A stretch of 64,000 nt of DNA from Actinomyces sp. oral taxon 897 (lineage in GTDB: Bacteria; Actinomycetota; Actinomycetes; Actinomycetales; Actinomycetaceae): the NCBI RefSeq assembly GCF_002999235.1, contig NZ_CP027236.1:1-64000 (forward strand), read 5' to 3'. Of the stretch, positions 1 through 8,708 are shown piece by piece. The notes beneath the pieces were generated by a model that was not told the DNA's origin, made no database searches, and saw only the letters and a program-made list of their open reading frames with translations. The stretch's first letter is position 1, and each line of letters opens with the position of its first letter. The translations under genes and the position numbers were made by a program.

Positions 1-1
1 C

Positions 2-1492
2 TGCACGGTGGCCTCCTGCGAGCTCACGGGCCTGTCCAACGGGGTGCGCCACTCCTTCACCGTGGTGGCCCACAACGACGTCGGGGACTCCCCGGCCTCG
101 GCCGCCTCGCCCGCCGTCCTCATTGACACCGCCCCCGCCGCCCCCGCCGCCCCCGTCGTCGTCCCCTCCGGCAGCGGGAGGGTCACCGTGACCTGGCAGG
201 AGCCGGCCAACGAGGGCTCCGCGATCACCGGCTACACGGTGTCCCTGGCCGGGGGGCAGACCAGGGAGGTGGGCGGCGCCGAGCGCTCGGTGACCTTCGA
301 CGGGCTCACCAACGGGCGGACCTACTCGGTGACCGTGACCGCCCACAACAACGCCGAGCAGCCCTCCGGGCCGTCCCCGGCCACCCAGGTGGTCCCCTAC
401 GGGCCCCCCGACGCCCCCGTGGTCACCGACGTGACCAGCACCGGGGGCGCCGGGGACCACGCCTTGGTCCACGTGGCCTGGACCCTGGGGCGGGACAACG
501 GCCGGGCCTTCACCACCGCCACCGTGGCCGTGGGCACGGTGAGCACCACCGTGCCCGCCACCGACGGGTCGGTCGACCTCAGCGTCCCGGTGGCCGACAC
601 CCAGGCGCGGGTCACCGTCCAGGTCTGCACCCAGGCCGGGGACTGCGCCACCTCCCCGGAGAGGTGGGTCCACGTGGTCGGCGCGCCGCCCGTGCCCGAC
701 GGCACCCTGGGCGTGGCCCCCACCGGCTCCTACGGGACCCTGAAGGTCTCCGGGGTGTCCCGGGCCGCCGGGGGCGGCTACGGCCTGTCCAGCCTCTTCC
801 TGGAGTACTGCGTGGACGGCGGTTCCTGGAGGGACCTGCCCGATGACGGCGTCGTGAACGTGGGCACCAACGCGCCCGTGAGCCTGTCGGTGCGCCAGCG
901 GGGCGTCAACGCCCAGGGGGTGACCGCCTACTCCACGGTGCTGGGGCCGGTGACCGCCAGCGCCCAGAGCGCCCCGTCCCAGCCCGACATCTCAGTGACC
1001 AAGGTCACCTCCACCTCCGTCCAGTTCTCCTGGAGCGTGCCGGAGGCCTCCAGCCCCGCCGCCACCGCCTCCGTGGCCGTGGACGGGCAGAGTGTGGCCA
1101 CCAACCAGGCGGAGACCGGGGCCTACACCGCCACCGGGCTGGAGCCCGGCAAGGATCACGTGATTACGCTCACTCTCACCAACTCCCTGGGCTCCCAGCA
1201 GGCCAGCACCACCACCACGACCCTGCCGGCCCTGACCCTGGCCCCCGAGACCTGCCAGGGCGACGAGGCGGGGGCCGGGGCGGACTGCCGCACCTACTCC
1301 GTGACCCCCAGCTCCTGGCCCACCTCACTGGGGCAGATGACCTGCACCTTCTCCACCGACCTGCCCGGCGTGCCACCGGTGAGCGCGACCCTGCGCGACG
1401 CCACCAGGCGCCGCTCGGGGATCGCGGTGACCTACACCAGCCAGGACGAGCTGACCGAGCACGCGGACGAGCTGGTCTCCTGCACCGGCTGA
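2..1492 (+). CDS. Fibronectin type III repeat protein, C-terminal part (5' truncated by window edge)
   Basis: The frame is open to the left edge, so only the last ~497 codons are visible. At least three FN3-like repeats can be recognised. They have the usual spacing of a Val-Thr-Trp strand followed by a GLTNGRTYSVTVTAHN-type strand, at about residues 1-40, 55-135 and 325-405. The C-terminal ~90 residues contain paired cysteines (ETCQ, ADCR, MTCT, VSCTG), suggesting an extracytoplasmic disulfide-bonded end. No membrane anchor is present at the C-terminus. It ends 43 bases before a MoxR gene and heads the same run. FN3 proteins encoded just before MoxR-DUF58-transglutaminase-kinase sets are usually cell-surface or exported proteins; the exact role here is unknown. 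The missing N-terminus may hold a signal peptide or transmembrane anchor. Confidence 0.85.
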   Translation, partial: CTVASCELTGLSNGVRHSFTVVAHNDVGDSPASAASPAVLIDTAPAAPAAPVVVPSGSGRVTVTWQEPANEGSAITGYTVSLAGGQTREVGGAERSVTFDGLTNGRTYSVTVTAHNNAEQPSGPSPATQVVPYGPPDAPVVTDVTSTGGAGDHALVHVAWTLGRDNGRAFTTATVAVGTVSTTVPATDGSVDLSVPVADTQARVTVQVCTQAGDCATSPERWVHVVGAPPVPDGTLGVAPTGSYGTLKVSGVSRAAGGGYGLSSLFLEYCVDGGSWRDLPDDGVVNVGTNAPVSLSVRQRGVNAQGVTAYSTVLGPVTASAQSAPSQPDISVTKVTSTSVQFSWSVPEASSPAATASVAVDGQSVATNQAETGAYTATGLEPGKDHVITLTLTNSLGSQQASTTTTTLPALTLAPETCQGDEAGAGADCRTYSVTPSSWPTSLGQMTCTFSTDLPGVPPVSATLRDATRRRSGIAVTYTSQDELTEHADELVSCTG

Positions 1493-1535
1493 GCGCCCCT
1501 CCTGCCCGCCTCCCACCCATCCTGAAGGACCCCCT

Positions 1536-2501
1536 ATGCCGATCAGTACCGAGGACGCCACCCGCTTCGCCCAGACCTTCGCCGGGCTGGTCGACGGCGT
1601 CTCCGTGGCCCTGCTGGACAAGGTGCCCACCATCCGCCTGGCCCTGACCACCATGCTCGCCGGCGGCCACCTCCTGCTGGAGGACGCCCCCGGGACCGGC
1701 AAGACCGCCCTGGCCAGGGCCATGGCGGCCGTCATATCCGGGTCGCACTCGCGGATCCAGTTCACCCCCGACCTGCTGCCCAGCGACATCACCGGGGTGA
1801 GCATGTACGACCAGAAGACGGGGGAGTGGGGCTTCCACGCCGGCCCCGTCTTCGCCCAGATCGTGCTGGCCGACGAGATCAACCGCGCCAGCCCCAAGAC
1901 CCAGTCCGCCCTCCTGGAGGTCATGGAGGAGTCCCAGGTGACGGTGGGGGGCACCACCTACCCGGCCCCGTGCCCCTTCATGGTCATGGCCACCCAGAAC
2001 CCGGTCGAGCAGGCCGGCACCTACCCGCTGCCCGAGGCCCAGCTGGACCGCTTCCTCATGCGGACCTCGGTGGGCTACCCCTCACGCACCGCCATGATCG
2101 AGGTGCTCGACGGCGCCGCCTCCCCCGACCGCTCCCGGCTGGTCAAGCCCCTGCTCAGCGCCGAGCAGGTCACCGCCCTGGCCTCCCTGGCCGCGGGCAA
2201 CCACACCGACCGGGCGGTCCTGGACTACGTGGCCGCCCTGGCCGAGGCCACCCGGGACGACGAGTCCTCCCTGCTGGGGGTGTCCACCCGCGGCACCATC
2301 GGCATGGTGCGCTGCGCCAGGGTCTGGGCCGCCGCCCAGGGACGCAACTTCGTCCTGCCCGACGACGTCAAGGCCCTGGCGGGCCCGGTGTGGGTCCACC
2401 GCGTCGTCGTCGACCCCGACGCCGCCTTCTCCGGGGCCACCGCCCAGGGCGTCATCGCCCGGGCGCTGACCACCGTCCCGGCCCCCGCCGTGGGTGTGTG
2501 A
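1536..2501 (+). CDS. MoxR-family AAA+ ATPase
   Basis: This is a 321-residue AAA+ ATPase, the normal length for MoxR proteins. The Walker A motif is EDAPGTGKT at residues 49-57 and the Walker B is IVLADEINRA at 109-118. These are followed by the MoxR signature region (LLEVMEESQVTVGG) and sensor 1 (MATQNPVEQ). MoxR ATPases act as chaperones that mature or assemble partner complexes, and they are typically paired with a DUF58 protein, as here. An AAGGA ribosome site lies just upstream of the ATG. The stop codon overlaps the GTG of the next gene, which implies translational coupling. The position in a type VII secretion neighbourhood suggests it helps assemble or remodel the envelope complex encoded around it; that last point is inference. 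Confidence 0.93.
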   Translation: MPISTEDATRFAQTFAGLVDGVSVALLDKVPTIRLALTTMLAGGHLLLEDAPGTGKTALARAMAAVISGSHSRIQFTPDLLPSDITGVSMYDQKTGEWGFHAGPVFAQIVLADEINRASPKTQSALLEVMEESQVTVGGTTYPAPCPFMVMATQNPVEQAGTYPLPEAQLDRFLMRTSVGYPSRTAMIEVLDGAASPDRSRLVKPLLSAEQVTALASLAAGNHTDRAVLDYVAALAEATRDDESSLLGVSTRGTIGMVRCARVWAAAQGRNFVLPDDVKALAGPVWVHRVVVDPDAAFSGATAQGVIARALTTVPAPAVGV

Positions 2502-3733
2502 CGGTGCGGCCGCGTACGCTTACGGGCCGGGCCCGCACGGTGGTGGCCGCGGGCCTGCGGGCCGTGCCCGTGGGACGGCTCCTGGCCCCCCTGGCCGCGG
2601 TCACCCCCACCGGCTGGGCCGTGGCCGTCGTGGGTGCGGCTGGGGCCCTGACCGCCTGGGGCGCCGGCTGGGTGGAGGCCGAGGTGGTCGCCTGGTGCTC
2701 CCTGGCGGTCCTGGTCATGGCCGTGGCCCAGGTCCTGGTACGCAGCCCGCACGCCATCGCCCTGAGCCTGCCCACCCGGCGCGTGGTCGCCGGGCAGACG
2801 GCGGTGGGTGACATGACGGTGACCAACCGGCGCTCCCGGCGCAGCGGCGGGGGTGTCATCGAGCTGCCCATTGGCACCGGTGCCGGGCAGTTCCTGGTAC
2901 CGCCCTTGGGGGCGCGGTCCCAGTGGAACGAGGTCTTCTCCGTGGTCACCCGGCGCCGCGGGGTCATTATGGTCGGCCCGGCCCGTGCGGTGCGCGCCGA
3001 CGCCCTGGGCCTGGTGCGCCGGGTCACCGTCTGGGGGCGTCCCGAGCCCCTCCACGTCCACCCCCGCACCGTCCACGTGCCCTTTGACGCCACCGGCTTC
3101 CAGGCGGACACCGAGGGCGTGACCACGGCCCGCCTGTCCTCCTCCGACGTCTCCTTCCACACCCTGCGCGACTACGAGCCCGGTGACGACCGCCGCCACG
3201 TCCACTGGCCCACGACCGCCCGCCTGGGGCGCCTCATTGTGCGTCAGTACGAGGAGACGCGCCGCTCCCACCACCTGGTGGTGGTGGACACCCGTCGCGG
3301 CTCGTGGTCCGGGGACGACCTGGAGACGGCCCTGTCCGCGGCCGCCTCCCTGGCCCTGGCGGGCCTGTCCCGCTCCCGGACGGTGTCCCTGCGCAGCTCG
3401 GCGGGGTGGGTGCCCACCGGCTCGCCCGTGGGGATGCTGGACGCCCTGGCCGAGCTCGACACCGTGGACGGCCAGCCCCTGGTGGACACGGTGCTCCAGG
3501 CCCTGGCTGAACGGCCCGGGACCTCCGTCCTGACCGTCGTGGTCAGCCCGGCCACCTCCGACGACGAGGCCGCCCGCCTGACCACCCTGGCCCACCCCGA
3601 CGTGGTCACCGGGATCCTGCGCATACGCCCGCAGGCCGCCTCGCGGCGGCGTCGGGCCGGGCAGGGGCGGATCGTGGACTGCCCCGGCCTGGAGGACCTC
3701 CCCCGGGTCCTGGCCTCCGGGGGGCTGTCATGA
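2498..3733 (+). CDS. DUF58 domain protein, membrane-anchored MoxR partner
   Basis: The gene begins at a GTG that overlaps the MoxR stop (GTGA), giving 411 residues. Open frame continues upstream inside the MoxR gene, but it is not coding-like. Two hydrophobic segments lie at about residues 38-58 and 62-82. The DUF58 hallmark LRDYEPGDDRRHVHW is at 223-237, followed by RLGRLIVRQYEE. DUF58 proteins resemble von Willebrand A folds and are regularly encoded after MoxR; together they are thought to act as a metal-binding adaptor and its chaperone. The stop overlaps the ATG of the transglutaminase-like gene (ATGA). The 3' end encodes a very basic stretch (RRRRAG) near the C-terminus. Confidence 0.9.
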   Translation: MTVRPRTLTGRARTVVAAGLRAVPVGRLLAPLAAVTPTGWAVAVVGAAGALTAWGAGWVEAEVVAWCSLAVLVMAVAQVLVRSPHAIALSLPTRRVVAGQTAVGDMTVTNRRSRRSGGGVIELPIGTGAGQFLVPPLGARSQWNEVFSVVTRRRGVIMVGPARAVRADALGLVRRVTVWGRPEPLHVHPRTVHVPFDATGFQADTEGVTTARLSSSDVSFHTLRDYEPGDDRRHVHWPTTARLGRLIVRQYEETRRSHHLVVVDTRRGSWSGDDLETALSAAASLALAGLSRSRTVSLRSSAGWVPTGSPVGMLDALAELDTVDGQPLVDTVLQALAERPGTSVLTVVVSPATSDDEAARLTTLAHPDVVTGILRIRPQAASRRRRAGQGRIVDCPGLEDLPRVLASGGLS

Positions 3734-6700
3734 GCCCGACGCCACCGTCCGACTCCCGCAGACGCGAGGCGGGCGCTGCCACGGGCGCCGGGGACGGCCG
3801 GAGCACCGACTCCCGCAGACGCGAGGCGGGCGCTGCCACGGGCGCCAGGAGCGGTAGCGGTGGGGGCGCGACGGGCGGCGGGGACACGGCCCCGGGCAGG
3901 ATCTTCCGGGCCCCGGCCCGTCCCCGCCCCTGGTGGCGTCGGGGACGGACGGACCAGGCGCCCCTGTGGCACCTGGGCGTCCTGGCGCTCCTGACGGTCC
4001 CCACCGTCCTGCTGCACGAGCCGGTCTTCGGCCAGGGGGCGGGGGTGCGGGCCGCGGGCCTGGGGGCGGTCACCGGCCTGCTCGTCGCCGCCGCCGCGAG
4101 CCGCTGGCGCTGGGACACCCTGTCCACGCTCGCCGTGGTCCTGGCCTCCCACCTGCTGGTGGGCGGGGTCGCGGCCCTGCCCACCACGACCCTGGGCGGG
4201 GTGGTCCCCACCGGGCGCACCGTCCAGCTCCTGGTGGTCCAGACCGTCCAGTCCTGGAAGGACCTGCTGACCCTCACGCCCCCGGCCAGCGCCTACCTGG
4301 GGCCCGCCGTCATGCCCTGGGTCAGCGCCCTGCTGTGCTCCCTGGCCGCGGGCCTGGTCACCGTGCGCCTGCGTCGGCCGGTGCTCGGCACGGTGCCGGT
4401 CATGGTCCTGGGCGCGCTCGGGATCGCGTTCGGCCCCTCGGGGAGGACCCCCGCCCCCTGGCCCGTGGCGCTGTGGTACACGGGGGTCCTGGGGTGGTGG
4501 GCGTGGGCCGCCCAGCAGCGCCGATTCGCCTCGGGGGTGGACGTGCGCGTGGGCCGCACCCAGCTGGGGACGACCACCACCAGGGCCACCACCACCCGGG
4601 GCTCCCTGGCCGCCGTCCACGCCGGGAGGCGCACGCTCGCCGCCCTGGTGGTCCTGGCCCTGGCGGGGGCGGTGTGCCTGCCCGCCACCACCCTGCTGTG
4701 GTCCACCGGGCCGCGCGTGGTGGGCCGCGACGTCATGGCCCCGCCCCTGGACACCCGCCAGTACCCCTCGCCTCTGGCCGCCTACCGCCACTACGAGACG
4801 GACCTCAAGGAGGACGTCCTGGTGCGGGTCACCGGCCTGCCCGACGACGCCCGCCTGCGCCTGGGGGCCATGGACGTCTACGACGGGACCACCTTCGCCA
4901 TGAGCCCGGCGGGTACGCACCGCGACGACGGCTACGTGCCCGTGGGCGACCAGATGCCCGCCACCAGGGCGCCCCAGGGCTCCACGGCGGCCCGGCTGAC
5001 CGTGTCCACATCCGGGCTCGTCGGGCCGTGGCTGCCCTCGCTCGGGGCCCCCACCGCCCTGGCCTTCACCGGTGACGGCGCGGCCGGGCAGCAGGACGGC
5101 CTGCACCTGGACCGCTGGGCGCAGGCCCTGCTGACCACCGCCCCCGCGGGCCGGCGCGCCTACGAGCTGTCGGCACAGGTCGGCCCCACCTGGTCCGACG
5201 GCCAGCTCCGGGACGTGGGCGCCCCGCCCCCCGCCCTGCGGGACACCCACGTGCCCGCAGGGGTGGCCCTGCTGGCCTCCAAGGTCACGGGCACCGAGCA
5301 GACCCCCCTGGGGCGGGCCCGCGCCATTGAGCGCTACCTGTCCCAGAACGGCTTCTACTCCGACCAGGACACCGCCGCCTCCCGGCCCGGGCACCGCGCC
5401 GACCGCCTCCAGCGGATGATCGAGGCGGACCGGCTCATCGGGGACGACGAGCAGTACGCCGCCCTCATGGCCCTCATGCTGCACTCCCTGGGCGTCAACG
5501 CCCGCGTCGTCATGGGCCTGTACCCCCAGGGCCGGGGCGGGGACGTGGACCTGCGCGGGCACGACGTGCACGTGTGGGTCGAGGTGGAGTTCGACGGCGT
5601 CGGCTGGCAGGTCTTCGACCCCACCCCGCCGCGCGACCAGACCCCCCAGACGGAGGTCACCAGGCCCCGCTCCGTGCCCCGTCCCCAGGTCCTCCAGCCG
5701 CCTGAGCCGCCCGACGAGCCGGTGGAGCTGCCGCCGGCGTCCTCGGAGCGGGACGTGGCCCCCGAGGAGGAGGGCGGGGACACCCTCCCCTGGGGCCTGG
5801 TGGCCGCGGTGGGTGGCGGCCTCCTGCTCCTGGTGGGGCCCGCCGGCGGGATCGTGCTGCTCAAGGCCCTGCGACGACGCCGACGCCGCCAGGGGCCGCC
5901 CGCCGCCGCCCTGGCCGGCTCCTGGGACGAGGTCGTGGACCTGGCCACCGACGCCGGGCTGCGGGTGCCCGCCCACCAGACCCGTCAGGAGGCGGCCTGG
6001 GCGCTGGCCGACGCCCTGGGCGCGTCCTCTGGCGCGGGCGCGGGGGAGCATGCCAGCGGGGGCGGGCACGGTGACGGCGCGCCCCCCGGTGGGTCGGGTG
6101 CCAGCCACGCGCCCCTCGGCGAGGACGCACCACGCCCCGGGGACGCGGCTGCCCCTGACCAGCGGTCTGGGTCAGCACCAGTGGACGCACCACGCCCCGC
6201 GGGCGCGCCCTCCGGGGCGGGCACGGGCGCTCAGGAGAGCGCGGCCAGCCAGGGTGAGCGGGCCGACCAGGCCGGCTGGGCACCCGTACCCCGGGACACC
6301 GACCTGGGCCCGGACACGCCCTCGCCTCCCACGACGGCCGCCGTGCCCCCCTGGGACGCCGACCTGGAGGACGTCCCGGTCACGGTGGCGATCGCCCGCC
6401 GGGCGGACACCGCCAGCTTCGGGCCGGAGGCTGCCAGCAGGCAGGACGCGGCCGCCGCCTGGCGCGAGGTCGACGCCCTGCGCCGCACCCTGCGCCGCAC
6501 CGCGCGCCCCCTGACCCGGGTGCGCCGGGCCCTGACCCCGCGCTCGCTGTGGGTCCGCCGTGCCCTGCGCCGCGCGGCCCGCCGCTCTGAGCGCCGCCGT
6601 CGCGCCCCCGAGGACCACCTCGGCCTGGGCCCCACCGGGCATACCGGCCTGGGACGTCTGCTGGGCCGGGTAGGTGGCCGGGGCGCCCGGAACGTACGAC

Positions 6701-6750
6701 GTCGCGTACTGCGTACCCTGGTACGCAGCCGCCGGAAGGACACCCCATGA
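3730..6750 (+). CDS. Transglutaminase-fold multi-pass membrane protein, catalytic Cys replaced
   Basis: This 1006-residue protein has a low-complexity N-terminus carrying a 19-residue tandem repeat. Several transmembrane helices follow to about residue 330 (TgpA/DUF3488-like layout). Next come an extracytoplasmic transglutaminase-like domain, one more membrane helix near residues 690-715, and a Pro/Ala-rich, Arg-rich cytoplasmic tail. In the transglutaminase domain the His (H614, VHVWVEV) and Asp (D630, VFDPTPP) are present. The position where active members have Cys before Glu-Gln is Asp (D573, GDDEQYAA). It is therefore probably not a Cys-dependent transglutaminase or protease and may serve as a peptidoglycan- or protein-binding fold. 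It is coupled by ATGA overlaps to DUF58 upstream and the kinase downstream. Confidence 0.87.
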   Translation: MSPTPPSDSRRREAGAATGAGDGRSTDSRRREAGAATGARSGSGGGATGGGDTAPGRIFRAPARPRPWWRRGRTDQAPLWHLGVLALLTVPTVLLHEPVFGQGAGVRAAGLGAVTGLLVAAAASRWRWDTLSTLAVVLASHLLVGGVAALPTTTLGGVVPTGRTVQLLVVQTVQSWKDLLTLTPPASAYLGPAVMPWVSALLCSLAAGLVTVRLRRPVLGTVPVMVLGALGIAFGPSGRTPAPWPVALWYTGVLGWWAWAAQQRRFASGVDVRVGRTQLGTTTTRATTTRGSLAAVHAGRRTLAALVVLALAGAVCLPATTLLWSTGPRVVGRDVMAPPLDTRQYPSPLAAYRHYETDLKEDVLVRVTGLPDDARLRLGAMDVYDGTTFAMSPAGTHRDDGYVPVGDQMPATRAPQGSTAARLTVSTSGLVGPWLPSLGAPTALAFTGDGAAGQQDGLHLDRWAQALLTTAPAGRRAYELSAQVGPTWSDGQLRDVGAPPPALRDTHVPAGVALLASKVTGTEQTPLGRARAIERYLSQNGFYSDQDTAASRPGHRADRLQRMIEADRLIGDDEQYAALMALMLHSLGVNARVVMGLYPQGRGGDVDLRGHDVHVWVEVEFDGVGWQVFDPTPPRDQTPQTEVTRPRSVPRPQVLQPPEPPDEPVELPPASSERDVAPEEEGGDTLPWGLVAAVGGGLLLLVGPAGGIVLLKALRRRRRRQGPPAAALAGSWDEVVDLATDAGLRVPAHQTRQEAAWALADALGASSGAGAGEHASGGGHGDGAPPGGSGASHAPLGEDAPRPGDAAAPDQRSGSAPVDAPRPAGAPSGAGTGAQESAASQGERADQAGWAPVPRDTDLGPDTPSPPTTAAVPPWDADLEDVPVTVAIARRADTASFGPEAASRQDAAAAWREVDALRRTLRRTARPLTRVRRALTPRSLWVRRALRRAARRSERRRRAPEDHLGLGPTGHTGLGRLLGRVGGRGARNVRRRVLRTLVRSRRKDTP
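3751..3846 (+). repeat. Two in-frame 39-bp direct repeats, 57-bp period
   Basis: Bases 3751-3789 and 3808-3846 are identical and encode the peptide DSRRREAGAATGA twice near the N-terminus of the transglutaminase-fold protein. The 57-bp period (19 codons) keeps the frame. Copy number could vary between strains without breaking the gene. Confidence 0.85.
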
Positions 6751-8336
6751 CCCACCTTGCCGCGCCCGGGACCACCGCCCCCGCCATTACCGGATACACC
6801 TGGGTGAGGGCGCTGGGCTCCGGGGGGTTCGCCGACGTCCACCTGTACCACCAGCTCCTGCCCTCCCGGGACGTGGCGATCAAGATCGTGCGCAGCCCGG
6901 GGGACCAGGCCGGTGTCGAGGAGCTGCGCCGGGAGGCCGACGCCCTGGCCGCCGTGGGTGGTCACCCGGCCGTCGTCGAGCTCCACGGCGTGGGCGTGAC
7001 CGATGACGCCCGCCCCTACCTGCTCATGGAGTACTGCCCGGTGGCCGACATCGGCGACCAGGTCCGCTCCCGCCCCCTGGCGGTGGACCAGGCCCTGGAC
7101 ATGATGGTCCAGGTCTGCGGGGGCGTGGAGGTGCTGCACCGCTGCGGCCTGGTCCACCGGGACATTAAGCCCGGCAACCTCATGCTGGACGCCTACGGCC
7201 GCCCGGTGCTGGGGGACTTCGGGGTGGCCGCGCGGGTCGGGGCCCTGGAGAGCGGCCTGGTGGACGGCTTCTCCGTGCTGTGGGCGCCCCCGGAGCAGCA
7301 GGACTCCCAGGCCCACGCCCACCCCACGCAGGACGTGTGGGCGCTGGCGGCCACCACCTGGACCCTGCTCAGCGGGCGCAGCCCCTTTGAGGACCCCCTG
7401 GGGGACAACCGGCCCGTGGAGGTGGCCCGCCGGGTGCGTTCGGGGCGGATCCGCGCCCTGGGGCGCCAGGACGCCCCCGGGCTCCTGGAGACGGTCCTGC
7501 GTGAGGCGATGGACCTGGACCCGCTGCGGCGCACCGCCTCGGCGGTGGCCCTGGGGGAGGGGCTCCAGGAGGTCCAGCGGCTCATGGGCCGCCCGGTCAC
7601 CCCCATGCAGCTGGGTGGGGGAGTCGGCGCGGCGGGGGCCGCCGTGCTGGGGGGTGGCCCCGGGGCGGGTGCTTCCGGGGCGGGGGAGGGTACCCGTCTG
7701 CACGCGGTGGCCGCGGTCGACGCCGACCGCACCCGCCTGCGCACCCCCAACTTCGACTTCCAGGACCAGGCGGTGGTCCCCCAGCAGGACAGCTGGTCCG
7801 AGGAGCCTCAGGCGCAGGCCACGGGCCCGCGTCCCCAGAGCGTGCCGGAGCCGGGGCGGCGCCTGCCCCTGCGGGGCCTGGTCCTGGCGGTGGTGACGGC
7901 GGTCATGGCGGCCGGGGTGGGGGTGGCCATGCTGACGGGTGGCGGCAGGTCGGTCCACCTGGCCCCTGCCGGTACCCCGGCGGACTACTCGGACGGGCCG
8001 CAGGAGGCCGTGGACGTCCTGCCCCTGCCGGTGACGGGCCTGACCGGGCAGGTCGAGGGCTCCGAGGTGGTGTGGACCTGGACCGACGGGGTCAAGGCGT
8101 CGTCGGCCGCCACGGCGGGGAAGCCGGGGCAGTCGGGGCAGTCGGGGGCCCACCCCGAGGCCCGCTACTTCGTGTACACGGCGACCCGGCCCGGTCAGAC
8201 GGACCTGACGGAGCGGGCCGAGAAGAACCTGGCCCGCGTCCCGGCGGTACCGGGGGAGAACTGCGTGGAGGTGCAGGCGGTAGCGGCCAGCGGCAGGCTC
8301 TCCCCGGTAGTGCGCCAGTGCGTCCAGGTGCCCTGA
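6747..8336 (+). CDS. Ser/Thr protein kinase, single-pass membrane, non-PASTA
   Basis: This is a 529-residue Hanks-type kinase. The Gly-rich loop is LGSGGFADV (~24-31), the ATP-binding lysine is K46 (VAIKIV), the catalytic loop is HRDIKPGN (D139) and the metal-binding motif is DFG (D157). The activation segment runs to a APPEQ motif. After the kinase domain comes a variable Gly/Ala linker, a transmembrane helix at about 377-398, and a ~130-residue extracytoplasmic domain with two cysteines near the end (ENCVEV, VRQCVQV). PASTA repeats are absent, so it is not a PknB-type cell-wall sensor. The start overlaps the previous stop (ATGA). With the PP2C phosphatase at 31286 and two FHA proteins, it makes a complete phospho-Thr signalling set around the type VII secretion genes. 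Confidence 0.93.
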   Translation: MTHLAAPGTTAPAITGYTWVRALGSGGFADVHLYHQLLPSRDVAIKIVRSPGDQAGVEELRREADALAAVGGHPAVVELHGVGVTDDARPYLLMEYCPVADIGDQVRSRPLAVDQALDMMVQVCGGVEVLHRCGLVHRDIKPGNLMLDAYGRPVLGDFGVAARVGALESGLVDGFSVLWAPPEQQDSQAHAHPTQDVWALAATTWTLLSGRSPFEDPLGDNRPVEVARRVRSGRIRALGRQDAPGLLETVLREAMDLDPLRRTASAVALGEGLQEVQRLMGRPVTPMQLGGGVGAAGAAVLGGGPGAGASGAGEGTRLHAVAAVDADRTRLRTPNFDFQDQAVVPQQDSWSEEPQAQATGPRPQSVPEPGRRLPLRGLVLAVVTAVMAAGVGVAMLTGGGRSVHLAPAGTPADYSDGPQEAVDVLPLPVTGLTGQVEGSEVVWTWTDGVKASSAATAGKPGQSGQSGAHPEARYFVYTATRPGQTDLTERAEKNLARVPAVPGENCVEVQAVAASGRLSPVVRQCVQVP

Positions 8337-8708
8337 CACCACCCGCCCCACCCCGCCACCTCCCTCCGCGAGAACGGTACTTATTCCCCGCGAGAACGGT
8401 ACTTATTGCTCGTGAGAACGGTACTTATTGCTCGTGAGAACGGGCCTGGACTGGTACGCCCCAGCTCCGGCCCTCAGAATGCGGCAGGACGCGACGGGAC
8501 GGTACGGCCCTCGGCGCTCGCGTCCGGGCGGGTCCGTGGCCTGCCCCCCCAGGCCGGCATTGCCCGGGGACGCGAAGCCGCCGGGCCGGAGCGGGCCCGA
8601 GCTGGTCATTGAGTGGTTGCTCCGAAACGGACAGTGGAGCCGCCGGGCCGGAGCGTGCCCAGCCCACGCCCAGCCCGTGCCCAGACGGCACCTCACCGCG
8701 GCACCCCA
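8337..8708. other. Intergenic stretch between convergent genes, with 22-bp repeat array
   Basis: This 372-base gap lies between the kinase stop and the mycosin stop. Its left part holds the 22-bp repeat array. The remainder is G+C-rich with no convincing gene in either strand; short open frames there lack ribosome sites and coding bias. No strong terminator hairpin was found. Confidence 0.6.
8370..8442 (-). repeat. 22-bp tandem repeat array 1 (3 units plus partial)
   Basis: Units begin at 8370, 8392, 8414 and 8436 with an exact 22-base period. On this strand each unit reads GAGAACGGTACTTATT plus a 6-base variable end (CCCCGC, GCTCGT). The reverse complement begins GTTCTCGCG and ends AATAAGTACC, the same family as the arrays at 35702 and 49450. 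The fourth unit keeps only its first 7 bases. Confidence 0.9.

Noticed and set aside
3244..6108. Long minus-strand open frame opposite the DUF58 and transglutaminase genes
   Set aside because: It is a G+C-bias shadow: low-complexity Gly/Arg/Pro translation with no domain, opposite well-supported genes.
8370..8442. CRISPR array
   Set aside because: Repeats of 22 bases follow each other directly with no unique spacers, and no cas genes are in the window.
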